Below are positions 1 to 8,592 of a stretch of 64,000 nucleotides of DNA, in pieces. The translations under genes and the position numbers were made by a program. The stretch's first letter is position 1; the number at the start of each line of letters is the position of its first letter. The DNA is from an uncultured Phycicoccus sp. GTDB lineage: Bacteria > Actinomycetota > Actinomycetes > Actinomycetales > Dermatophilaceae. Location: positions 1-64,000 of the forward strand of contig NZ_CANLZR010000014.1 of NCBI RefSeq assembly GCF_947495705.1, read 5' to 3'. A model generated the notes under the pieces. That model saw only the letters and a program-made list of their open reading frames with translations. It was not told where the DNA came from and did no database searches.

Positions 1-32
1 AGCACATCCTGCGGACCCGCTGCCGTCGCCAT
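1..32 (-). CDS. 5' end of an unidentified gene (partial)
   Basis: An ATG read on the minus strand at 32 is preceded by a purine-rich Shine-Dalgarno-like stretch (AAGGGGG, about 6 nt away), and a TAGGTT -10-like hexamer lies at 61-56. Only about ten codons (MATAAGPQDV) fall in the window, so no product can be named. It would be divergent from the enoyl-CoA hydratase gene. Confidence 0.35.
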   Translation of the reverse strand, partial: MATAAGPQDV

Positions 33-137
33 CACCGCCCCCTTCCGATGCCTCGAACCTACCGACGACCACCGACAGTGGCCGGGCCCCGCCCTGCGTC
101 GCTCGGGGCCGGTCGGCGGGGCTCGTAGGCTGTCGTC

Positions 138-935
138 ATGCCAGCCACCGTGACGTGCAGCGTCGAGGGCGGCATCGCCCAGGTCCGCCTCGACCGCCCC
201 GACAAGCTCAACGCGCTGACCCTCGACACCCTCGACGGACTCATCGAGACTGCGCGCACGCTGCGCCGCGACCGCACCCTGCGCGGGGTGGTCATCGGCG
301 GCGCAGGCGAGTCCTTCTGTGCCGGCCTCGACTTCGCCACTGTCCTCAGCGACCCGCCCCGCGTCGCGCGTGCGTTCGTGCCCCGTCCCTGGCGGGGCAC
401 CAACCTCTTCCAGGAGGCGTGCTGGGCGTGGCGGCGGCTGCCGGTGCCCGTCGTGGCGGCCGTCCACGGCCACTGCTACGGCGGGGGGCTACAGATCGCC
501 CTCGCCGCCGACCTGCGGATGACGACGCCGGACGCCCGCTGGTCGGTGCTGGAGGCCAAGTGGGGGCTCATCCCGGACATGAGCGGCATCCAAACCCTCG
601 CCCAGCAGGTGCGGATGGACGTCGCGAAGCGGCTCACGATGACCGGTGAGGTCGTCTCGGGCGAGCGGGCCGTCGAGCTGGGGCTCGCCAGCGAGGTGCA
701 CGATGAGCCCTTCGTCGCCGCCACGAGGTTCCTGGAGGAGGTCGCCACCCGTTCGCCCGACTCCGTGGCCGCCACGAAGCGGCTATTCGACCGCACCTGG
801 TCGGCCTCGCCACGCCGCACCTTCGCCCGCGAGCGGCTGGAGCAGGCCCGGCTCCTGGGCCGTCGCAACACGACGAGCGCCCGCGAGGCGGCGTTGCGGC
901 GGGAGCGGCCGAGCTTCGGCCCACGCGCGCGATGA
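138..935 (+). CDS. Enoyl-CoA hydratase/isomerase (crotonase family)
   Basis: 265 aa, the usual single-domain crotonase length. Crotonases hydrate or isomerise 2-enoyl-CoA esters in beta-oxidation. Two oxyanion-hole segments are visible: ESFCAGLDF near residue 58 and the helix start HGHCYGGGLQ near residue 112. The active-site stretch EAKWGLIPDMSG follows near residue 140; the substrate cannot be read from it. The ATG lies 6 nt after a TAGGCT hexamer (126-131), so the mRNA may be leaderless. The stop overlaps the next gene's start as ATGA, so the two are probably co-translated, although their functions are not obviously linked. Confidence 0.9.
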   Translation: MPATVTCSVEGGIAQVRLDRPDKLNALTLDTLDGLIETARTLRRDRTLRGVVIGGAGESFCAGLDFATVLSDPPRVARAFVPRPWRGTNLFQEACWAWRRLPVPVVAAVHGHCYGGGLQIALAADLRMTTPDARWSVLEAKWGLIPDMSGIQTLAQQVRMDVAKRLTMTGEVVSGERAVELGLASEVHDEPFVAATRFLEEVATRSPDSVAATKRLFDRTWSASPRRTFARERLEQARLLGRRNTTSAREAALRRERPSFGPRAR

Positions 936-3079
936 CCGGCGCCGGCGCAGCGGTCCGGCACGTCTCGTGCACCCTGTGCGAGGCGATGTGCGGGCTCGAG
1001 GTGACCCTCGGCGCCGACGGCCGCGTGGCCGGCATCCGCGGCGACTCCGCCGACCCGCTCTCCCGGGGCCACCTGTGCCCCAAGGCGTTCGCGCTGCCCG
1101 AGATCCAGGACGACCCCGACCGGCTGCGCCGTCCGCTCGTGCGCGGGGCCGACGGCGAGCTCCACGAGACCACCTGGGACGTCGCGGTCACCCGTGCGGC
1201 CGAGCTGCTGGCCGGCGTGCAGCGGGAGCACGGCGACGACGCGCTGGCCGTCTATCTCGGCAACCCGAACGTGCACAGCCTGGGCGCGCTGACGCACCAC
1301 CCGACGCTCGTGCGACTCCTGCGTACCCGGAACCGGTACTCGGCGACGTCCGTCGACCAGCTGCCCCATCACGTCGTGGCGTGGGCGCTGTACGGCCACC
1401 AGTTCCTCCTCCCGGTACCGGACATCGACCGCACCGACCTCCTCGTCCTCGTCGGCCACAACCCGATGGCCTCCAACGGGTCGCTGTGGACGGTGCCCGA
1501 CTTCCCGCAACGTCGCCGCGAGCTGGCCTCCCGCGGAGGCCGACTCGTCGTCCTCGACCCGCGGCGTACCGAGACCGCGAAGGTCGCCGACGAGCACCAC
1601 TTCGTCAGGCCCGGCTCCGACGCCACCGTCCTGCTGGCGCTCGTCCGCGAGGTCCTGGCGTCCGGCCGCGCCCGTCCTGCCCCGTACGTCGACGGGGTCG
1701 AGGCGGTGCGCGTCGCGGTGGAGCCGTTCACCGCCGAGCTCGCCGAGCGGGCCAGTGGGATGCCCGCCGACGCCGTGCGAGGGTTGGCCGCCGCGCTGCT
1801 CGACGCCCGGTCGGCGGCGGTCCACGGCCGGATGGGGGTCTCGACCCAGGGCTTCGGTGTCGTCTGCCAGTGGGCGGTCCAGGTGCTCAACGCGCTGACC
1901 GGCAACCTCGACCGCCCGGGCGGCACGATGTTCACGACGCCGGCCGTCGACCTGGTCGGGCGCGGCCTGCTGAGCCCGGGCGGGTTCTCGCGTCGCCGGA
2001 CGCGGGTGCGCGGCCTGCCCGGCTTCGCGGGCGAGCTCCCGGTGTCGGCACTGGCCGAGGAGATGGCGACGCCCGGCGCCGGGCAGGTCCGGGCGCTGCT
2101 CACGATCGCCGGCAACCCGGTGTCGTCGACCCCCGCGGGCCACCGGCTCGACGAGGCCGTCGCCGCCCTGGACGCCGTCGTGTGCGTCGACATGTACCTC
2201 AACGAGACGACCCGGCACGCCGACGTCGTCCTCCCACCGACGGGCCCGTTGGAGCGCGATCACTACGACCTCGTCTTCCACCTGCTCGCCGTCCGCGACA
2301 CGGCCCGGTTCTCGCCCGCGCTGCTGCCGAAGGACCCCGGCGGGCGGCACGACTGGCAGATCGCCCGCGACCTCGGCATCGCCTACCTCGCCGCCCGGGC
2401 CGGACGCCCACGCCGGCCCGTCGCCCGTGGCTCGCTCCTCGCGCAGGCGCGGCTGCGGACCTCGCCGACGCGTCAGCTCGACCTGCTGCTGCGCACCGGG
2501 GGAGCCGGGCTGTCGGTCCGGCAACTGCGTGCGGCCGGCCCGGGCGGGCTCGACCTCGGGCCGTTGCGGCCGCGGCTCCCCGACCGGCTCCGCACCCCGC
2601 ATCGCAGCGTCGACCTCGCGGCCTCCGTCGCCGTCGACGACCTGCCGCGGGTCCTGGCCGCGGCCGGTGAGCGAGGTGTCGATGGCGGGCTGCTGCTCGT
2701 CGGCCGTCGACACCAGCGGGACAACAACTCGTGGCTCCACAACTCCGCCGTGCTGACGAAGGGGCGGCCGCGCCACGCCCTGCTCGCGAACCCCGGCGAC
2801 CTCGCGGCGCGCGGCATCAGCGACGGCTCCCGGGTGCGCGTCGCGTCGGCCGCGGGCGCCGTCGAGGTGGAGGTGACCGCCACCGAGGACGTCATGCCCG
2901 GCGTCGTCTCACTGCCGCACGGGTACGGTCAGTCGCGCCCCGGGGTCCGGCTGGCCCGCGCGTCCACGCTGCCCGGGGTCTCGGTGAACGACCTCACCGA
3001 CCCGGGGGTCACCGAGGCCGTCTCGGGCAACGCCGTGCTCAACGGCGTTCCGGTGACGCTCGAGGCCGCGTCCCCCTGA
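932..3079 (+). CDS. Molybdopterin-dependent oxidoreductase (formate dehydrogenase-like)
   Basis: 715 aa. The N-terminus has the [4Fe-4S] ligand pattern of the family: Cys13, Cys16, Cys20 and Cys49, the last in GHLCPKA. The molybdopterin-binding core follows (VGHNPMASNG near residue 175, ITIAGNPVSS-type segment near 390), and a C-terminal MoCo-binding domain begins around residue 590 with GRRHQRDNNSWLHN. Members bind a bis-MGD cofactor and act on formate, nitrate or other small substrates. No selenocysteine codon or clear Cys/Ser metal ligand stands out, so the substrate is unknown. The gene is coupled to the crotonase gene by ATGA. A MobA-like gene at 48060-48623 could supply cofactor maturation. 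Its last 151 bp are also coding on the opposite strand. Confidence 0.85.
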   Translation: MTGAGAAVRHVSCTLCEAMCGLEVTLGADGRVAGIRGDSADPLSRGHLCPKAFALPEIQDDPDRLRRPLVRGADGELHETTWDVAVTRAAELLAGVQREHGDDALAVYLGNPNVHSLGALTHHPTLVRLLRTRNRYSATSVDQLPHHVVAWALYGHQFLLPVPDIDRTDLLVLVGHNPMASNGSLWTVPDFPQRRRELASRGGRLVVLDPRRTETAKVADEHHFVRPGSDATVLLALVREVLASGRARPAPYVDGVEAVRVAVEPFTAELAERASGMPADAVRGLAAALLDARSAAVHGRMGVSTQGFGVVCQWAVQVLNALTGNLDRPGGTMFTTPAVDLVGRGLLSPGGFSRRRTRVRGLPGFAGELPVSALAEEMATPGAGQVRALLTIAGNPVSSTPAGHRLDEAVAALDAVVCVDMYLNETTRHADVVLPPTGPLERDHYDLVFHLLAVRDTARFSPALLPKDPGGRHDWQIARDLGIAYLAARAGRPRRPVARGSLLAQARLRTSPTRQLDLLLRTGGAGLSVRQLRAAGPGGLDLGPLRPRLPDRLRTPHRSVDLAASVAVDDLPRVLAAAGERGVDGGLLLVGRRHQRDNNSWLHNSAVLTKGRPRHALLANPGDLAARGISDGSRVRVASAAGAVEVEVTATEDVMPGVVSLPHGYGQSRPGVRLARASTLPGVSVNDLTDPGVTEAVSGNAVLNGVPVTLEAASP

Positions 3080-3534
3080 CCGGCGGAGGGCAGGGCGCAC
3101 GCGAGCTGGCCGCGCAGGCGGGCCCGGAGCGCCCACCCCAGCAGCACGACGCCACCCGCGGCGAGCACCGGCTGAACCGGCGCGAACCACTGGAGCGCTC
3201 CGCTGTACCCCAGCGCGACGAGCACCAGCTTGTTGCACACCGGGCACCCGACGGCGAAGAACGCGAGCAGCCCCCCGGCCGTGCCCTTGCGGTTGATCGC
3301 GGACTCGGCCGGGGCGGCCCCGGGCTCACGCACGTAGGTCGCGAGCAGGAGGCCGCCGAGCACCGAGGTGACGGCGAGGACCGGCCAGGCCCACCACGTC
3401 GTCGGGATCTCGCGCCCGAAGACGGGCGTCGGCAGCATCGCCGTCGGCACGGCGATCGCGAGGGCGGTGCCGGCCGCGCCGAGCGCCGCCGCCCACCACC
3501 GTCGGGCGGTCCAGGTCCTCAGGGCGTCGAGCAT
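2929..3534 (-). CDS. Small polytopic membrane protein with an intramembrane CPVC motif
   Basis: 201 aa from the ATG at 3534, which sits 6 nt after a TATCCT -10 hexamer (3546-3541). A GTG three bases upstream is the alternative. Four hydrophobic segments are visible within residues 10-155. The sequence GCPVCNK in the third gives a CxxC pair that could be redox-active or bind metal; this is inference. The last ~50 residues are polar and read through the antisense of the neighbouring oxidoreductase gene, as if an ancestral stop had been lost. I do not recognise a named family. A CsoR-like palindrome lies in its promoter spacer. Confidence 0.7.
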   Translation of the reverse strand: MLDALRTWTARRWWAAALGAAGTALAIAVPTAMLPTPVFGREIPTTWWAWPVLAVTSVLGGLLLATYVREPGAAPAESAINRKGTAGGLLAFFAVGCPVCNKLVLVALGYSGALQWFAPVQPVLAAGGVVLLGWALRARLRGQLACALPSAGQGDAASSVTGTPLSTALPETASVTPGSVRSFTETPGSVDARASRTPGRD

Positions 3535-3559
3535 CACGCCAGGATACCCCGCCCGGTAT

Positions 3560-3578
3560 ACCCCCGCCTGGCGGGGGT
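3560..3578. promoter_or_regulatory. Perfect 9-1-9 palindrome, CsoR/CstR-like operator candidate
   Basis: ACCCCCGCC (3560-3568), T, GGCGGGGGT (3570-3578) is a perfect inverted repeat between the divergent membrane-protein and acyl-CoA dehydrogenase genes. The TACCCCC/GGGGG pattern resembles operators of the CsoR/RcnR/CstR family. It is centred about 35 bp upstream of the minus-strand start, where a repressor would cover the promoter. No csoR gene is in the window. Confidence 0.45.
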
Positions 3579-3623
3579 GGCGGGCACGGCCGGTCCCGGG
3601 CCGTCGAGGTTAGGGTCACGGGC

Positions 3624-4895
3624 ATGGACTTCGCCCCGTCCGCCAGAGCCGCCGACCTCGCCTCGCGCGTCCGTGCCTTCGTCGACACCGAGGTGGCGCC
3701 GGCGGAGGCCCGGCTGGTCGCCGACGTCGCCGCCCGGCGCTCCCGCGGCGAGGACCCCTGGCCGCCGACGCCCGCCGTCGAGGCGCTCAAGGCCGGGGCC
3801 CGGGCGGAGGGGCTGTGGAACCTGTTCCTCCCTGCAGGCGAGGGTGACGACTGGGCGCGGCGTTTCGGCACCGACGGCGGCACGGGCCTGACCAACCTCG
3901 ACTACGCGCACGTCGCCGAGCAGACCGGCCGCTCGACGCTGGCCCCCCTCGTCCTCAACTGCAACGCCCCCGACACCGGCAACATGGAGGTGCTGCTGCG
4001 CTACGGCACCCCCGAGCAGCAGGAGCAGTGGCTCGTCCCCCTGCTCGACGGCCGCATCCGCAGCGTCTTCCTCATGACCGAGCCCGGAGTCGCCAGCTCG
4101 GACGCCACGACGATGGCCGCCACCGCGACACCGGACGGCGACGACGTGGTGCTCGACGGCCGCAAGTGGTGGACCACCGGGGCCGGCCACCCCGACACCC
4201 GCCTCGGCATCTTCATGGGCCTCACCGACCCCGACGCTCCCCGGCACCGGCAGCACTCGATGGTCCTGGTCCCCATGGACGCTCCGGGCGTCACGGTCGA
4301 GCGGATGCTCTCGGCCCTCGGGCACCACGACGAGCCGCTCGGCCACGGCGAGGTCACGCTCGAGCAGGTCCGGCTGCCGGCGGCCGCCATCCTCGTCGGA
4401 CCGGGCCGGGCGTTCGAGATCGCGCAGGGCCGGCTCGGCCCCGGGCGGGTGCACCACTGCATGCGCCTCATCGGCCTCGCCGAGAAGGCCCTCGAGCTCG
4501 CCTGCGAACGGTCGACGACGAGGGTCGCGTTCGGCCGGCCCCTCGCCGACCTCGGCGGCAACCGGGAGCGGCTGGCCCGGGCCCGGATCGCGATCAACCA
4601 GGCGCGCTTCCACGTCCTGCACGCGGCGTGGAAGCTCGACACGGTCGGCATCGAGGGCGCCCTCTCGGAGGTCAGCGAGATCAAGGCGGCCGTGCCGCAG
4701 ATGGCGTGCGACGTCATCGACCTCGCCATCCAGCTGCACGGGGGCGCCGGGATGAGCGAGGACACCCCGCTCGCGGCCGCCTACGCGGGCGCCCGGAGCC
4801 TCCGGCTCGCGGACGGCCCGGACGAGGTCCACCTCGGCGTCGTCGCCCGTCACCTGCTGGCGCCCTACCGGGCGAGGGCGGGAGCGCCCCGATGA
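3624..4895 (+). CDS. Acyl-CoA dehydrogenase, ACAD10/11 (LvaC-like) subfamily
   Basis: 423 aa flavoprotein of the acyl-CoA dehydrogenase fold. Visible features are FLMTEPGVASSDAT (FAD-binding segment, about residue 150), QLHGGAGMSEDTP (about 370) and ARSLRLADGPDEVHL near the C-terminus. The LADGPDEVH ending is typical of the ACAD10/11 group rather than of straight-chain beta-oxidation enzymes. In that group an APH-like kinase phosphorylates a 4-hydroxyacyl-CoA and the dehydrogenase fold removes the phosphate to give an enoyl-CoA. The kinase gene is two genes downstream. The ATG follows a TAGGGT -10 hexamer (3611-3616) by 7 nt. The stop overlaps the SDR gene as ATGA. Confidence 0.88.
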   Translation: MDFAPSARAADLASRVRAFVDTEVAPAEARLVADVAARRSRGEDPWPPTPAVEALKAGARAEGLWNLFLPAGEGDDWARRFGTDGGTGLTNLDYAHVAEQTGRSTLAPLVLNCNAPDTGNMEVLLRYGTPEQQEQWLVPLLDGRIRSVFLMTEPGVASSDATTMAATATPDGDDVVLDGRKWWTTGAGHPDTRLGIFMGLTDPDAPRHRQHSMVLVPMDAPGVTVERMLSALGHHDEPLGHGEVTLEQVRLPAAAILVGPGRAFEIAQGRLGPGRVHHCMRLIGLAEKALELACERSTTRVAFGRPLADLGGNRERLARARIAINQARFHVLHAAWKLDTVGIEGALSEVSEIKAAVPQMACDVIDLAIQLHGGAGMSEDTPLAAAYAGARSLRLADGPDEVHLGVVARHLLAPYRARAGAPR

Positions 4896-5701
4896 GCCGC
4901 CGCGCCCTCGTCACCGGCGGAGCCTCGGGGCTCGGCCGGGCCCTGGCCGCGCTGCTCGTGGCGCGCGGTGACCGGGTGCTCGTCGTCGACCTCGCCGACG
5001 ACCGCCCCGCAGCCGTCCCCGAGGGGGCCGAGTACCGCCGCCTCGACGTGCGCAGCCAGCAGGACTGGGACGCCACGCTCGCCTGGGTCCGCGAGGGCTG
5101 GGGCGGTCTCGACCTGCTCGTCAACAACGCGGGGGTCGCGACCGGCGGCCGCATCGACGTCGAGTCGATGGCCGACTGGGAGCGCGTCGTCGACGTCAAC
5201 CTCCTCGGTCCCGCCCGCGGCTGCCACACGATGACGCCCCTGCTCAAGGAGCAGCGCTCCGGGCACATCGTCAACGTCGCCTCGCTCGCGGGCCTCGTGC
5301 ACGGCCCGGGGATGGCGAGCTACAACGCGACGAAGGCCGGGGTCGTCGCGCTGAGCGAGACCCTCGGCTTCGAGCTGGGCCCGTGGGGGATCGACGTCTC
5401 GGTCGTGTGCCCCGCGTTCTTCCGGACCAACCTGCACGAGTCCTTCGCCGGCAAGGACACAGCGATGCACGAGGCCGGGGTGCGCCTCATCACCGGGGCG
5501 AGCGCCGACGCGGACCAGATGGCCCGGATCGTCCTCGACGGCATCGACAAGCGCCGGCCCGTCATCCTCACCGACCGGCTCGGGCGGCAGGCCTACTACG
5601 GCAAGCGCTTCGCCCGGCCGCTGTACGACCGGATGATGACCGCCCAGGCCCGGCGCCTCGCCCGCAAGGCGGGCCAGGACCCCGACGAGTACCTGCCGTG
5701 A
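4892..5701 (+). CDS. Short-chain dehydrogenase/reductase (SDR)
   Basis: 269 aa classical SDR. The N-terminal NAD(P) motif is TGGASGLG, the structural motif is NNAG, the catalytic Ser is in NVASLAG, and the YxxxK pair is YNATK. Translation is coupled on both sides (ATGA to the acyl-CoA dehydrogenase gene, GTGA to the kinase gene). By position it matches LvaD of the Pseudomonas levulinate operon, which reduces or oxidises the keto/hydroxy acyl-CoA; that function is inferred. Confidence 0.88.
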   Translation: MSRRALVTGGASGLGRALAALLVARGDRVLVVDLADDRPAAVPEGAEYRRLDVRSQQDWDATLAWVREGWGGLDLLVNNAGVATGGRIDVESMADWERVVDVNLLGPARGCHTMTPLLKEQRSGHIVNVASLAGLVHGPGMASYNATKAGVVALSETLGFELGPWGIDVSVVCPAFFRTNLHESFAGKDTAMHEAGVRLITGASADADQMARIVLDGIDKRRPVILTDRLGRQAYYGKRFARPLYDRMMTAQARRLARKAGQDPDEYLP

Positions 5702-6765
5702 GCGCACCGGCCGCGGGCCCGGTGCGGGACGAGGACGCAATCGACGTGACCCGGGCCGCCGCCTGGGTGCGCGCGCACGTCGCCGACCCGGACGGGCTCG
5801 ACGGTGACCCGCAGGTGCGCCAGTACGCCGGTGGCGCGAGCAACCTCACCTATCTGCTGCGCTGGCCGGCGCGCGACCTCGTCCTGCGTCGCCCGCCGGC
5901 CGGGACCAAAGCCAGAGGCGCCCACGACATGCGCCGCGAGCACGACCTCCAGGCCGCCCTCGCGCCGGTGTTCCCGCTCGTGCCGGCGATGGTCGGGTAC
6001 TGCGGCGACGACGCGGTCATCGGCTCCGAGTTCTACGTCATGGAGCGCATCGAGGGGACCATCCTGCGCAAGGACGTCCCGGCGGAGCTCGGCCTCGACG
6101 TCCCCGGGGTGCGCCGGCTGTGCGAGAACGCGGTCGACGTGCTCGTGACGCTCCACGAGGTCGACGTCACCGCCGCCGGGCTCGCGGCGCTGGACCGTGG
6201 GGACGGGTACGTCGAGCGCCAGGTCGGCGGCTGGGCCGGCCGCTTCCGCCGCGCCCACACCCCGGACGTGCCCGACCACGAGGCCACCATCGCCTGGCTC
6301 GCGGCGCACCGGCCGCCCGACCGCCCGCACGCGCTCATCCACAACGACTTCCGCTTCGACAACCTCGTGCTCGACCCCGGCGACCCCACCCGCGTCGTCG
6401 GGGTCCTGGACTGGGAGCTCGCGACGGTGGGCGACCCGCTCATGGACCTCGGTTCGGCCCTCGCGTACTGGGTGCAGGCGGACGACGACCCGATGCACCT
6501 GGCGCTCCGGCTCCAGCCGACGCACACCCCGGGCATGCTGACCCGCGACGAGGTCGTCACCCGGTACTGCACCGCGCGCGGGCTCGACCTCCCGGACGCG
6601 GACCGCCTGTTCTACGAGGTGTTCGGGCTGTTCCGCCTCGCGGCCATCGCCCAGCAGATCTACTACCGCTTCCACCACGGGCAGACGACGAACCCCGCGT
6701 ACGGCGCCTTCCGGTCCGTCGTCGCCCACCTCGACCGACGCTGCGCCGCCCTCCTGGCAGGCTGA
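5698..6765 (+). CDS. APH-family phosphotransferase, ACAD10/11-kinase / LvaA-like
   Basis: 355 aa from a GTG overlapping the SDR stop (GTGA). The kinase fold is clear: a nucleotide-binding segment GGASNLTYLL with LVLRRPP, the Brenner-type catalytic loop HNDFRFDN (about residue 222) and the metal-binding DWE in GVLDWELATVGDP. Such kinases are often labelled aminoglycoside phosphotransferases, but beside an ACAD11-like gene the expected substrate is a 4-hydroxyacyl-CoA. The human ACAD10/11 proteins are fusions of these two modules. Antibiotic resistance is a less likely role. Confidence 0.85.
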   Translation: MSAPAAGPVRDEDAIDVTRAAAWVRAHVADPDGLDGDPQVRQYAGGASNLTYLLRWPARDLVLRRPPAGTKARGAHDMRREHDLQAALAPVFPLVPAMVGYCGDDAVIGSEFYVMERIEGTILRKDVPAELGLDVPGVRRLCENAVDVLVTLHEVDVTAAGLAALDRGDGYVERQVGGWAGRFRRAHTPDVPDHEATIAWLAAHRPPDRPHALIHNDFRFDNLVLDPGDPTRVVGVLDWELATVGDPLMDLGSALAYWVQADDDPMHLALRLQPTHTPGMLTRDEVVTRYCTARGLDLPDADRLFYEVFGLFRLAAIAQQIYYRFHHGQTTNPAYGAFRSVVAHLDRRCAALLAG

Positions 6766-6792
6766 GCACCGACCCCGACCGAAGGAACCCCC

Positions 6793-7542
6793 ATGCCGAC
6801 GACGATCATCACCGGTGCCAGCTCGGGCCTCGGTGCCGAGATGGCCCGCCAGCTCGCGGCCCGCGGGTGGGACCTGTGCCTCGCCGCCCGCCGGCTCGAC
6901 CGCCTCGAGGCGCTGCGGGACGAGATCGTCGACCGCACCGGGCGCCGCGTCGAGATCCGGGCGCTCGACGTCGCCGACGACGACGCGGTCTTCGCGACCT
7001 TCCGCGGCTTCCGCGACGACGTCGGCACCATCGACCGGGTCATCATCAACGCCGGGCTCGGCAAGGGCGCGCCGATCGGGACCGGGCGCTACGACGCGAA
7101 CCGGCAGACGGCGATGGTCAACTTCGTCGCGGCGCTGGCGCAGGCCGAGGCCGCGATGGAGATCTTCCGCGACCAGAAGCACGGCCACCTCGTCATGATC
7201 TCGTCGGTGTCCGCCATGCGTGGCATGCGCAAGACGGTCACGACGTACGCGGCGACCAAGGCCGGCGTCGCGACGCTCGCCGAGGGCATCCGCAACGAGA
7301 TGCTCGGCGAGCCCGACCTCGACATTCGGGTCTCGGTCATCTACCCCGGCTACATCCGCTCCGAGATGAACGAGCGGGTGTCGCACACCCCGTACATCGT
7401 CGACACCGAGCCCGGGGTGCACGCGATGGTCGAGGCCATCGAGAAGGAGAAGGCACACGCGTTGGTGCCGCCGTGGCCCTGGGTGCCGGTCGGCAAGGCG
7501 CTGCGGCACGCGCCGCTGCGGGTCGTGCGCAGGCTCATGTGA
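6793..7542 (+). CDS. Short-chain dehydrogenase/reductase (SDR)
   Basis: 249 aa classical SDR with TGASSGLG, INAG, a catalytic Ser in MISSVSA and YAATK as the YxxxK pair. A GAAGGAA ribosome-binding site lies just upstream and the gap to the kinase gene is 27 bp, so it is likely the last gene of the same operon. The substrate is unknown; a hydroxyacyl intermediate of the cassette is plausible. The 3' end overlaps the convergent membrane-protein gene by 8 bp. Confidence 0.87.
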   Translation: MPTTIITGASSGLGAEMARQLAARGWDLCLAARRLDRLEALRDEIVDRTGRRVEIRALDVADDDAVFATFRGFRDDVGTIDRVIINAGLGKGAPIGTGRYDANRQTAMVNFVAALAQAEAAMEIFRDQKHGHLVMISSVSAMRGMRKTVTTYAATKAGVATLAEGIRNEMLGEPDLDIRVSVIYPGYIRSEMNERVSHTPYIVDTEPGVHAMVEAIEKEKAHALVPPWPWVPVGKALRHAPLRVVRRLM

Positions 7543-8584
7543 CGGCGCCGTCACGCTCCCGCTCGGCCCGCAGGGCCAGGTAGACGGCCCGCACCCCGAC
7601 GGCCCGCTCGAGCTCGCGGGTCACGAGCGAGAAGAACTGGCGACGGTAGGTGTCGTCGGTGACGGCGTTGACGGTGAAGTACAGCCCCGAGAACGCCGAC
7701 AGGAAGAACGACACCTTGACGAGCTCGGCCGAGACGCTGCTCACGTAGGGGACGTGGTGGGTGGCCTCGAGCGTCGTCCACGCCAGCTGGGTCTCCTGGC
7801 CCATGATGATCGACCCGAAGAGCAGGAGGAACACGAACACCCCGGCCACGAGGGCGAACACCTGGACCAGCTGGGTGACGAGCAGCGCGAGGATGAGGTT
7901 CCACCGCTCGAACCCGGCGATCCGCGCGTACGCGGCAGGGTCGGCGTCCTCGTCGGCGACGAGCCGCGCGCAGGTCTGCTCCATCGGGGTCCCGGCGCAG
8001 GCCCGGAGCAGGAAGTCGCCGTCGACGGCGTCGTCGAGCTCGTCGACCTCCTCCGGCAGGCGGACGAGGAGGAACACCACGCCCGAGCCGAGCAGCAGCA
8101 GCGCCACCACCCAGTGCGTGGCGAACGTCAGGCTCGCCGTCATCTGCCAGGCCTCGGCGTTGATGAACAGGAAGGCGACGAAGACGAGCAGCAGCGGCAG
8201 CGCCCGGGTCAGCGTCGACGCCAGCAGCCGGACGCTCGTGAGGGTCCGGACCACTGCGAAGGTGAGGATCGGCCGGGCGCGCAGGGCCGTCGACACGTAC
8301 CCGAGACCGACGACGACGGCCAGCGACAGCCAGAGCGCGGGGGCCGCGCTCACCTGGTGCGACACCCACCCGAGCAGGCCGCCGAGCGCGCCCGTGACGA
8401 CGAGGACCAGGGCGAGGAGGGGCAGCGCCCGCCGCGGCCGGAGCGCGGCTCGGGCGGCGGCGCGCTCGGCGGGGACGAAGTACGACAGCCCGTTGCCGAG
8501 GAACCAGCGTTCCGTGGCGGCGAGCGGGTCGTGCTCGGCCCGCCGTCGCGGCAGCCGGGGGCGACGCCGGTCCGGGGTGGTCAT
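7535..8584 (-). CDS. Membrane protein of unknown function
   Basis: 349 aa. After a basic N-terminus (MTTPDRRRPRLPRRR) come about six transmembrane segments: four in the first half (residues ~45-180) and two near 235-330. A soluble acidic stretch (EEVDELDDAVDGDFLLRA) lies between the halves. No catalytic motif or named family is apparent. The ATG at 8584 follows a TAGGCT -10 hexamer on the minus strand (8598-8593) by 8 nt. It is divergent from the hydroxyacid dehydrogenase gene. Confidence 0.7.
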   Translation of the reverse strand: MTTPDRRRPRLPRRRAEHDPLAATERWFLGNGLSYFVPAERAAARAALRPRRALPLLALVLVVTGALGGLLGWVSHQVSAAPALWLSLAVVVGLGYVSTALRARPILTFAVVRTLTSVRLLASTLTRALPLLLVFVAFLFINAEAWQMTASLTFATHWVVALLLLGSGVVFLLVRLPEEVDELDDAVDGDFLLRACAGTPMEQTCARLVADEDADPAAYARIAGFERWNLILALLVTQLVQVFALVAGVFVFLLLFGSIIMGQETQLAWTTLEATHHVPYVSSVSAELVKVSFFLSAFSGLYFTVNAVTDDTYRRQFFSLVTRELERAVGVRAVYLALRAERERDGAVT

Positions 8585-8592
8585 GGCCGCAG

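Noticed and set aside
476-2776. 766-codon open frame on the minus strand
   Set aside because: It is antisense to the crotonase and molybdopterin genes, rich in Arg/Gly/Pro/Asp repeats with no motif, a by-product of high GC content.
5698-6765. Aminoglycoside resistance kinase
   Set aside because: The fold is the same, but the operon partners (ACAD11-like dehydrogenase, SDRs) point to acyl-CoA metabolism.
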